A DNA stretch of 5,019 bases from assembly GCA_002436485.1 (NCBI GenBank), contig DJMK01000013.1, forward strand, positions 791-5,809. The letters are read 5' to 3'. Below the pieces are notes generated by a model. That model did not search any database, was not told the DNA's origin, and was given only the letters and a program-made list of their open reading frames with translations. A program made the position numbers and the translations under genes. Of this stretch, positions 1-5,019 are shown in pieces; position 1 is the stretch's first letter, and every line of letters starts with the position of its first letter. This stretch comes from Proteobacteria bacterium UBA6492 (GTDB lineage: Bacteria; Pseudomonadota; Gammaproteobacteria; UBA6429; Thiohalophilaceae).

Positions 1-1406
1 AGGTTGGCATTGGACAGCTCGCTCTGTATACGTCCAACGCTTAGCGCAAGCATATGCTTGATGCTCAAAAACACATGGCCAAATATCAGCGCCATCAATG
101 GAAGCATCATGGGCACCCAGGTGGCCTTGCCGATCATCAGGATGAAGTGTGCATTCAGAATCAGTAGTACCAGCACCACGGTGAACGCAATGCCAGTTGC
201 AAAACGAAGCCTGGGTAACAGGAACATCAGGTACAGACCAACGATGGCAATCAGTAATGGTTCAAGCCAACGACCCCAGTCTGGTACTCGATACAGATCG
301 TCATTCAGTAAACTGGAAACGACATGCGCAGTGAAAACAGCCGGTGCCATATCAACGCCTATGGGTGAGGCCAGTTCGGCGGTTTGTTGCCTGGCAGTAA
401 ATCCAATAATCACCGCCTTATCGTTAAACAGGCCACGCGTGCCGGCCTGGCCCTTGTTTAACACATCCAGAATCGAGATTACCTTAAACGGGGACTTGTT
501 GTTTTTGCCACGGTAAAAATAGGGATAGACGCGGAATTTGCTGTCTGACTGTATCGGCACGCGATTGATACGCAATGCATCACCGAATTTTGCCTGGATA
601 TTGCTTGCGGTCAGCCTCAGATAACGGGCAACCATCATCAGTGAAAATGAAGGAATGTAATCTTTTCCATACTGAATGAGTAGCGGCTCGCGCCTTGCCT
701 GCTCCTGCCAGTTAAGCCCGGTATTCAGATGCCCAATGGCGGTCACGTAACGGCTCAGCTCACCAATGGGTGGATACATGCTGTCTGCAACTGGAACCGG
801 ATTATCCAGTATCAGCCTGGACAGCCAGTTTTTGCGATCTGGCCGGTTGGCCACACCCACGGTAAAGCGTTCTAGGTGCTCGGCTACCTGGCGTGTTTCG
901 TCAGGGTACGCCTTGGTGGACAGGTCATACGGCGTGGCCAGCACAACCGGACCGGCTCGCTGCAAACTCTGTGCAAAGGCATAGTCAGAATCCAGACCCT
1001 GTTCCAGATCCCGCAGTAGCCGCTTCAGGTATCGACTGGAGTTGCCATTGTCGAGGGCCTTTTTGAGCTTTTCGACATGCTGCAGGCCCGAAGAACTCTG
1101 GCGAGTATCAAACGGTACCGCATAACCGATGACAGCAGGGTTGTCCGCGGAGATGATATCTGTAACACGCCCCAGGATATCGCGCGGCCAGGGCCAACTG
1201 CCCATTTGCTGAATCGCGGCATCGTCGATCGCGATCACCAGCACATTGGGATTGGGGGGTCGATACGAGGAAAAATGTACACCCACGTCGTAGGCCTTCC
1301 AGTCAGGTCCGCGCAGGTTGTCCGTGCCGCCCAAAACCAGAAAAAAAAGCACCACGACCAGCCCGATGAACCAGTCTGTCTTCCAGTACCCAGGTATTTT
1401 CAACAC
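1..1406 (-). CDS. CHASE2-domain membrane sensor protein, C-terminus beyond window
   Basis: This is the N-terminal 468 codons of a membrane receptor, read without a stop from a GTG at 1406 to the left edge. Residues 12-27 form a membrane anchor. Residues about 35-370 form a CHASE2 domain, an extracytoplasmic sensor of unknown ligand; the typical start is visible as PNPNVLVIAIDD (51-62), then WPWPR (71-75) and VIGYAVPFD (92-100), with VIIGFTA near 332-338. Three more membrane segments follow at about 382-397, 402-420 and 430-447, and a cytoplasmic helix begins at about 448. In known CHASE2 proteins this helix leads to an adenylate/guanylate cyclase, a Ser/Thr kinase, a histidine kinase or a GGDEF domain; the output here is not visible. 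GTG is chosen because AGGA lies 6 bases upstream and an in-frame TAA lies 39 bases before it; a TTG is the next codon. Family call is secure, output domain unknown. Confidence 0.9.
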   Translation of the reverse strand, partial: MLKIPGYWKTDWFIGLVVVLFFLVLGGTDNLRGPDWKAYDVGVHFSSYRPPNPNVLVIAIDDAAIQQMGSWPWPRDILGRVTDIISADNPAVIGYAVPFDTRQSSSGLQHVEKLKKALDNGNSSRYLKRLLRDLEQGLDSDYAFAQSLQRAGPVVLATPYDLSTKAYPDETRQVAEHLERFTVGVANRPDRKNWLSRLILDNPVPVADSMYPPIGELSRYVTAIGHLNTGLNWQEQARREPLLIQYGKDYIPSFSLMMVARYLRLTASNIQAKFGDALRINRVPIQSDSKFRVYPYFYRGKNNKSPFKVISILDVLNKGQAGTRGLFNDKAVIIGFTARQQTAELASPIGVDMAPAVFTAHVVSSLLNDDLYRVPDWGRWLEPLLIAIVGLYLMFLLPRLRFATGIAFTVVLVLLILNAHFILMIGKATWVPMMLPLMALIFGHVFLSIKHMLALSVGRIQSELSNAN

Positions 1407-1592
1407 TTTATGTCCTGCCCTGTGCGCCTGGCTTGATTATTATTAAAAACGAGGGGCACGCGTCGGCTTCCCTGATGACTCCACAAAAAATCAGCTTTTG
1501 TTATCGAAAAATAACAATATCAAGACCTTAGACTATATCGGCAGATTGGTCGAGGGCATGAGGGCTGACTGGCAACCATGCCGTCTGTTTGC
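1407..1592. other. Intergenic region between aspS and the CHASE2 gene
   Basis: This 186-base gap follows the aspS stop and precedes the CHASE2 gene, both read leftward. It holds no credible ORF. The middle (about 1490-1520) is A+T-rich and contains a perfect 7-base inverted repeat, TTGTTAT at 1498-1504 and ATAACAA at 1511-1517, separated by 6 bases. The CHASE2 promoter and the end of the aspS transcript should lie here, but I find no convincing -35/-10 pair and no G+C-rich stem with a U-tract. The ribosome binding site of the CHASE2 gene (AGGA on the minus strand, about 1413-1416) is the only clear signal. Confidence 0.6.
1498..1517. repeat. Short perfect inverted repeat upstream of the CHASE2 gene
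   Basis: TTGTTAT and ATAACAA are exact reverse complements with a 6-base spacer, about 92 bases before the CHASE2 start. The arms are A+T-rich, so this suits an operator for a dimeric regulator better than a terminator, and no U-tract follows. A 7-base repeat can arise by chance in A+T-rich DNA, so function is only a guess. Confidence 0.3.
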
Positions 1593-3377
1593 TTAAGAAT
1601 CAGCCACTTTGGTTGGTTTGCGTAGCTTGATATGCAGTTCGCGCAGCTGGCGCTCGGAAACTTCTGACGGCGCCTGGGTGAGTAGACAGCTGGCGGTCTG
1701 TGTCTTGGGAAATGCCATTACGTCACGAATGGACGGTGCACCGCTCATAAGCATCACCAACCGATCCAGGCCGAATGCAATGCCACCATGGGGTGGGCAG
1801 CCAAGACGCAAGGCATCTAGCAAAAAGCCGAATTTTTCCCTGGCTTCCTCATCGCTGATGCCCAGTTGCTTGAACACCTTTTCCTGTACATGGGCTCGGT
1901 AAATACGCATAGAACCGCCACCGATTTCTGTACCGTTAAGGACCATATCGTAGGCTCGTGAGTAGCAGTTGGCCGGGTCAGATTCCAGCTTGTCGAGATC
2001 CGACTCCCGTGGTGAGGTAAAGGGATGATGTAATGAGACATAGCGTTTCTCGTTCTCGTCATACTCGAACATCGGAAAATCCACGACCCATACAGGCTGC
2101 CAGCCTTCCTGTACATGGCCCCGATCGTGACCCAACTTGACGCGCAGCGCGCCAAGTGACTCGTTAACCACGCTGGCCTTGTCAGCGCCAAAGAAGATGA
2201 GGTCACCGTCCTGCGCTGCAGTGCGGTCCAGGATGACACTGATGGCTTCATCTGGCAGAAATTTCAGAATGGGGGATTGCAGACCATCCCGGCCAGCAGT
2301 GATGTCATTTACCTTGATATAGGCCAGACCTTTTGCGCCATAAATCGAAACATAGGCGGTATAGTCGTCAATTTCCTTGCGAGTGAGTTCACAGCCACCT
2401 GGCAATCGTAGTGCAGCAACTCGCCCTTTGGGATCGTTGGCGGGTCCACTGAACACCTTGAATTCGACATCCTTGAGCACATCGGCAATATCCACCAATT
2501 CCAGGTCGATACGCAGGTCGGGTTTGTCGGAGCCAAATCGCTGCATGGCATCATCGTAGGGCAAACGCGGGAAAGGATCGGGCAGTTCAACATCCAGTGT
2601 GCGCTTAAACAGTTCGCGGATCATTTGCTCCATAAACCCCATGATCTGATCTTCATCGAGGAATGATGTTTCGATATCCAGCTGGGTGAATTCCGGCTGC
2701 CTGTCAGCACGTAAGTCTTCATCACGGAAACAACGCACGATCTGGTAATAACGGTCCAGACCGGCAACCATCAATAGCTGTTTGAAAATCTGCGGGGATT
2801 GGGGCAAAGCAAAAAAGGTACCGGCATGCGTGCGGCTTGGTACCAGGTAATCACGCGCGCCTTCTGGGGTAGCCTTGGTAAGCATGGGCGTTTCGATATC
2901 CATGAAGCCATTATTATCGAGAAACTCGCGCATGATTCGCGTCACGGTGGAACGTAGCTGCAAACGCGCCAACATCTCCGGACGACGTAAATCGAAATAA
3001 CGGTATTTTAGCCGGTTCTCTTCCGAGACCGTTTCGTCATCCAGCATGTAGGGCGGTGTCTCTGAGCGATTCAGAATTTGCAGTTCGTGGCCCAGAACCT
3101 CGATTTCACCCGTTCGCAAGTTGGGATTAACGGTACCTGCAGGACGATTTCGTACCTTGCCGGTGACCTGCAACACAAACTCGTTACGTACACTCTCGGC
3201 TATAGCAAACACGTCGGCCCGATCCGGGTCGTAGACAACCTGCAGCAGCCCTTCCCGATCGCGTAAATCGATGAAAATGACCCCGCCGTGATCACGGCGA
3301 CGATGTACCCAGCCACATACCGTGACAGTCTGGTCAATATGTTCTGCGGTCACTTCACCGCAATAATGTGTACGCAT
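1593..3377 (-). CDS. aspS: Aspartyl-tRNA synthetase, bacterial type, probably non-discriminating
   Basis: This cytoplasmic class II (subclass IIb) synthetase charges tRNA with aspartate. At 594 residues it is full length (E. coli 590). Residues 1-105 are the OB-fold anticodon-binding domain, including CGWVHRRRD (21-29). Catalytic motif 1 is around 150-165. The hallmark TPEGARDYLVPSR spans 170-182. Motif 2 is FRDEDLRADRQPEF (217-230), the bacterial GAD insertion covers about 288-420, and motif 3 is GLDRL (536-540). GSDKPD (282-287), DRTAAQDGD (384-392) and FDL/RRPEM (128-135) are also typical. His30 and Gly81 match the positions (His31, Gly82) linked to relaxed tRNA specificity in the Pseudomonas aeruginosa enzyme, whereas E. 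coli has Leu30; this predicts charging of both tRNA-Asp and tRNA-Asn. ATG at 3377 gives the family N-terminus MRTxYCG; the ribosome binding site is weak (AGG only 3 bases before ATG). The gene lies 111 bases after fmdB. Confidence 0.98.
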   Translation of the reverse strand: MRTHYCGEVTAEHIDQTVTVCGWVHRRRDHGGVIFIDLRDREGLLQVVYDPDRADVFAIAESVRNEFVLQVTGKVRNRPAGTVNPNLRTGEIEVLGHELQILNRSETPPYMLDDETVSEENRLKYRYFDLRRPEMLARLQLRSTVTRIMREFLDNNGFMDIETPMLTKATPEGARDYLVPSRTHAGTFFALPQSPQIFKQLLMVAGLDRYYQIVRCFRDEDLRADRQPEFTQLDIETSFLDEDQIMGFMEQMIRELFKRTLDVELPDPFPRLPYDDAMQRFGSDKPDLRIDLELVDIADVLKDVEFKVFSGPANDPKGRVAALRLPGGCELTRKEIDDYTAYVSIYGAKGLAYIKVNDITAGRDGLQSPILKFLPDEAISVILDRTAAQDGDLIFFGADKASVVNESLGALRVKLGHDRGHVQEGWQPVWVVDFPMFEYDENEKRYVSLHHPFTSPRESDLDKLESDPANCYSRAYDMVLNGTEIGGGSMRIYRAHVQEKVFKQLGISDEEAREKFGFLLDALRLGCPPHGGIAFGLDRLVMLMSGAPSIRDVMAFPKTQTASCLLTQAPSEVSERQLRELHIKLRKPTKVADS

Positions 3378-3412
3378 GGGCCTGAAAATCCGACGATAAA
3401 ACGAAGGCGGGC

Positions 3413-3441
3413 ATGTTACGGCCTGCTTGCTGTCCTTGCAA
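3413..3441 (-). promoter_or_regulatory. Candidate sigma70 promoter for aspS
   Basis: On the minus strand, TTGCAA (3441-3436) and TAACAT (3418-3413) are separated by 17 bases; each matches 4 of 6 consensus positions. Transcription would start near 3406, leaving a leader of roughly 28 bases before the aspS ATG. The -35 box lies inside the hairpin at 3424-3444. The position is plausible but the matches are modest, so this is a candidate only; aspS could instead be read through from fmdB. Confidence 0.35.
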
Positions 3442-3458
3442 GCACCGGCGGTGGCCGG
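3424..3458 (-). other. Two abutting hairpins in the fmdB-aspS gap
   Basis: Two perfect inverted repeats lie end to end. TGCTTGC (3424-3430) pairs with GCAAGCA (3438-3444) around a 7-base loop, and CCGGC (3445-3449) pairs with GCCGG (3454-3458) around a 4-base loop. In transcripts from fmdB the CCGGC stem comes first. No run of U follows either stem, so neither is a standard intrinsic terminator. They could mark mRNA processing or partial termination between fmdB and aspS. The rest of the 111-base gap (3378-3488) holds no gene. Confidence 0.4.
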
Positions 3459-3488
3459 CGATGCGGATTTGGGCGGTTATGCAGACAA

Positions 3489-3755
3489 CTAGCCGGTTTT
3501 TTTCTTGCTAGAATCCGCTTTTTTATCCGCTGTGGGCTTGGCTTTGTCGGCAGCTGCCACGTTTTTCTTGTCTCCAGTCTTGAAATCCGTCTCGTACCAA
3601 CCTCCGCCCTTGAGGCGGAACCCGGCCGCAGACACCAGTTTTACCAGCCCTGCTTTACCACAGGCAGGACAATCACTCAGCGGTGCCTCACCGACTTTTT
3701 GTAACTTTTCCAACGTGTGGCCACATTGATTACATTCGTATTCGTAGATTGGCAT
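3489..3755 (-). CDS. FmdB-family zinc-ribbon protein
   Basis: This is a small protein of 88 residues of the FmdB/CxxC_CxxC_SSSS putative regulatory family, whose biochemical role is not settled. The start is PIYEYEC (2-8), the zinc-ribbon knuckles are C8-x2-C11 and C29-x2-C32, and the family's GFRLKGGGWYETDFK element lies at about 45-59. Residues 62-88 are a disordered tail rich in Lys, Ala, Asp and Ser that ends in KKKTG, common in proteobacterial members. A longer reading from a TTG at 3779 is possible, but the ATG at 3755 gives the conserved N-terminus, and AGGA about 11 bases upstream can serve as a ribosome binding site. The gene lies upstream of aspS on the same strand, a frequent proteobacterial arrangement, though the DUF502 membrane-protein gene often between them is absent. 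Family assignment is secure; function is not known. Confidence 0.93.
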   Translation of the reverse strand: MPIYEYECNQCGHTLEKLQKVGEAPLSDCPACGKAGLVKLVSAAGFRLKGGGWYETDFKTGDKKNVAAADKAKPTADKKADSSKKKTG

Positions 3756-3779
3756 TTTTACTCTGTTCCTCACTCGCAA

Positions 3780-3808
3780 CCCTGACCACTAACCAGGTAT
3801 GGTCAGGG
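3780..3808 (-). other. Strong hairpin between the 91-residue gene and fmdB
   Basis: CCCTGACCA (3780-3788) and TGGTCAGGG (3800-3808) form a perfect 9-base stem with an 11-base loop. It lies 10 bases after the stop of the upstream gene and 24 bases before the fmdB ATG. On the minus strand it is followed by TTGCGAGTG, not a U-tract, so it is not a standard intrinsic terminator. It may stabilise the 3' end of the upstream message, act as a processing site, or be the operator of a dimeric DNA-binding protein. The structure is clear; the role is inferred. Confidence 0.5.
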
Positions 3809-3818
3809 CATGGTAATT

Positions 3819-4094
3819 TCAAGACAACCCGATATCCGTGTGTTCACTGCCAGAGTCTCTATCTTCTGCCTTGCGTAGCTTATCCAGTGTCTTTAACAAC
3901 ACCGCATGTTCCCTCTCTGCAAGACCGCTATGCAGATAATGCTCCACTGCCTTGTAAACAGCTTCCAATAGACCTAACCGGTAATGATGGTTCAGAAGCA
4001 CCTTGGCAATATAATCAGGATCATTGCCGGACTCGCGCATTTTGGCCGCCACCTCCAACGCCCTGTTCAGTTCTTCTTCGGTCGGTTTACTCAT
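3819..4094 (-). CDS. Conserved-looking small hypothetical protein
   Basis: I do not recognise a named family for this 91-residue protein. It has no signal peptide, membrane segment or cysteine, so it should be cytoplasmic. It is rich in charged residues and looks almost wholly helical: one helix at about 5-20 (EEELNRALEVAAKMRE), a second at about 26-55 that includes DYIAKVLLNHHYRLGLLEAV and the HYLHSG segment, and a third at about 58-77 (AEREHAVLLKTLDKLRKAED), then a polar tail. ATG at 4094 has AGGAG just 2 bases before it and an additional AGG a few bases further up. The gene is the first of the leftward set, 63 bases before fmdB, and starts in the divergent gap. Normal codon use and a good ribosome binding site support a real gene. 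Confidence 0.75.
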   Translation of the reverse strand: MSKPTEEELNRALEVAAKMRESGNDPDYIAKVLLNHHYRLGLLEAVYKAVEHYLHSGLAEREHAVLLKTLDKLRKAEDRDSGSEHTDIGLS

Positions 4095-4120
4095 AACTCC
4101 TGCCTGTTGTCAGTTATGCA

Positions 4121-4149
4121 TTTATAGTACAGCATAGAACAATAACGAA
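4121..4149 (-). promoter_or_regulatory. Candidate promoter for the leftward 91-residue gene
   Basis: On the minus strand TATAAA (4126-4121) is a 5-of-6 match to a -10 box. With 17-base spacing the -35 would be TTCGTT (4149-4144), which is poor. The transcript would start near 4114, about 20 bases before the ATG, leaving just room for the ribosome binding site. The divergent gap 4095-4179 must also hold the start signals for the rightward DUF1614 gene, but I could not pick a convincing pair for that direction. Confidence 0.3.
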
Positions 4150-4179
4150 ATAACCTGAACCGGTAAAAAATTCGACTCG

Positions 4180-4839
4180 ATGCGCCAGTCCCACTCACCA
4201 TTCCAGTTTCTGCTATTTCTGCTGCTGCTAGTGATCCTGTTCACCCTGGTGCAGGTTGGCCTGGTACATATCGCGGCGGACAAATTGGGCATCAGGCTGC
4301 CGCTGGCATTGCTGGCTCTGTTTTTTTGTCTAATGAGCAGCTTTGTAAATATTCCACTTTTCTCGATTCCATCGCACAAAAAGATCGAGCAGCAGGTCAT
4401 TCCTGTATGGCTACTGGGTAAGCCCGAGCTGATACGAAACCGCATCCTAGTCGCGATTAATCTCGGTGGTGCCATCATGCCACTGTTCTTCTGTATCTAT
4501 TTATACAATCTGCACCAACTGTCATTTGTGCCAATTATTCTTGTCACGCTGGGGGTTGCCCTTCCCAGTTATGTAATCAGTCGTCCTATTCCCGGGCTCG
4601 GTGTGGCCATGCCAGTGTTTATACCGCCAATCATCGCCGCGTTGCTCGCACTCCTGCTGGCACCTGAACAAAGCGCACCACTGGCCTATATTGGGGGTAC
4701 GCTTGGTGTCATCCTGGGCGCGGATGTATTGCGTTTAAGAAGCATCCAGGACATCGGTGCCCCCATAGTTTCAATTGGCGGCGCCGGCACATTTGATGGT
4801 GTCTTTCTAACAGGTATCATAGCTGTATTACTGGCCTGA
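4180..4839 (+). CDS. DUF1614-family polytopic membrane protein
   Basis: This 219-residue inner-membrane protein has about six or seven hydrophobic segments, near 9-30, 39-61, 89-108, 115-133, 144-161, 167-182 and a short final one at 206-219. The C-terminal part carries the pattern I associate with DUF1614: GADVLRL (180-186), IGAPIVSIGGAGTFDGVFLTG (192-212, read in two parts) and the ending IIAVLLA. No transport or enzyme function is established for the family. The loop at 62-88 is polar and basic (SHKKIEQQ, KPELIRNR) and resembles the family's N-terminal half. ATG at 4180 is the only start codon after an in-frame TGA at 4156, and it places the first membrane helix at residue 9, but no good ribosome binding site precedes it. 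The gene is first in a rightward pair and ends 21 bases before the SDR gene. Confidence 0.85.
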   Translation: MRQSHSPFQFLLFLLLLVILFTLVQVGLVHIAADKLGIRLPLALLALFFCLMSSFVNIPLFSIPSHKKIEQQVIPVWLLGKPELIRNRILVAINLGGAIMPLFFCIYLYNLHQLSFVPIILVTLGVALPSYVISRPIPGLGVAMPVFIPPIIAALLALLLAPEQSAPLAYIGGTLGVILGADVLRLRSIQDIGAPIVSIGGAGTFDGVFLTGIIAVLLA

Positions 4840-4860
4840 TTATTTGGAGTAATAAATATC

Positions 4861-5019
4861 GTGTCGTACGACAAAAGTATTTTAATCACAGGTTGTTCAA
4901 GCGGTATCGGTTTATGCGTTGCCAAAGGATTACATGAGCGCGGTTACCAGGTATTTGCGTCAGCCCGTCAGCGTGATGATGTCGATAAACTTCGGGACGC
5001 AGGATTGAATGCCTTGCAG
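4861..5019 (+). CDS. Short-chain dehydrogenase/reductase, N-terminal part
   Basis: Only the first 53 codons are present; the gene continues beyond the right edge. The visible part is the start of a Rossmann fold: beta strand SILIT (6-10), the cofactor-binding TGCSSGIG (10-17, TGxxxGxG motif of classical SDRs), helix to about 27, and a second strand YQVFASAR (29-36). Arg36 right after the second strand, with no acidic residue there, suggests NADP(H) preference. The catalytic Ser-Tyr-Lys lies outside the window, so the substrate cannot be judged. The start is GTG at 4861; GGAG at 4846-4849 is 11 bases upstream, somewhat far, but no other start codon lies between it and the preceding in-frame TGA. 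The 21-base gap to the DUF1614 gene suggests co-transcription. Confidence 0.92.
   Translation, partial: MSYDKSILITGCSSGIGLCVAKGLHERGYQVFASARQRDDVDKLRDAGLNALQ

Noticed and set aside
4..1436. Rightward open frames at 4-516, 766-984 and 1077-1436
   Set aside because: They lie antisense to the continuous CHASE2 frame, which has clear domain and membrane patterns; their translations show no recognisable features.
1555..1582. GGCATG/CATGCC inverted repeat after the aspS stop as a terminator
   Set aside because: The stem is only 6 bases with a 16-base loop and no U-tract follows, so it does not support a terminator call.
1609..3266. Several open frames on both strands inside aspS
   Set aside because: aspS is unmistakable over its full length, so these are shadows of its codon pattern.
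3756..3779. TTG start at 3779 for the FmdB protein
   Set aside because: It adds eight residues before the conserved PIYEYEC start and overlaps the ribosome binding region; ATG at 3755 fits the family.
3288..4096. Rightward frames at 3288-3704, 3505-3729 and 3683-4096
   Set aside because: They overlap aspS, fmdB and the 91-residue gene on the opposite strand and show no family resemblance.
4122..4925. Leftward frames at 4122-4478 and 4686-4925
   Set aside because: They are antisense to the DUF1614 and SDR genes, whose frames carry the recognisable motifs.

Overview
This window looks like ordinary chromosome from a gammaproteobacterium. The aspartyl-tRNA synthetase is close to the E. coli and Pseudomonas proteins along its whole length, and the FmdB zinc-ribbon gene sits just upstream of aspS as in many proteobacteria. 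Base composition is moderate (about half G+C by eye) and even, with no insertion sequence, tRNA, rRNA, CRISPR or phage signature. I cannot name the genus.

Layout: four genes read leftward. In order of transcription they are an unrecognised 91-residue soluble protein (4094-3819), an FmdB-family zinc-ribbon protein (3755-3489), aspS (3377-1593), and a membrane protein with an extracytoplasmic CHASE2 sensor domain (from 1406, running off the left edge). The CHASE2 gene has no long ORF call because it starts with GTG and has no stop inside the window, but one open frame of 468 codons covers 1406 to 1. Two genes read rightward from the divergent gap at 4095-4179: a DUF1614-type polytopic membrane protein (4180-4839), and the first 53 codons of a short-chain dehydrogenase (from 4861, running off the right edge).

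The first three leftward genes may be partly co-transcribed, but a strong hairpin lies before fmdB and a candidate promoter plus two abutting hairpins lie before aspS, so aspS may have its own control. A 186-base gap separates aspS from the CHASE2 gene, which is probably a separate signalling unit. The DUF1614 and SDR genes are 21 bases apart and likely form one transcript.

I see no clear undescribed multi-gene system. The most useful observations are: residues His30 and Gly81 in AspRS, which point to a non-discriminating enzyme and hence tRNA-dependent asparagine synthesis; the cut-off CHASE2 receptor, whose output domain lies outside the window; the intergenic hairpins without U-tracts; and the lack of the DUF502 gene often found between fmdB and aspS.
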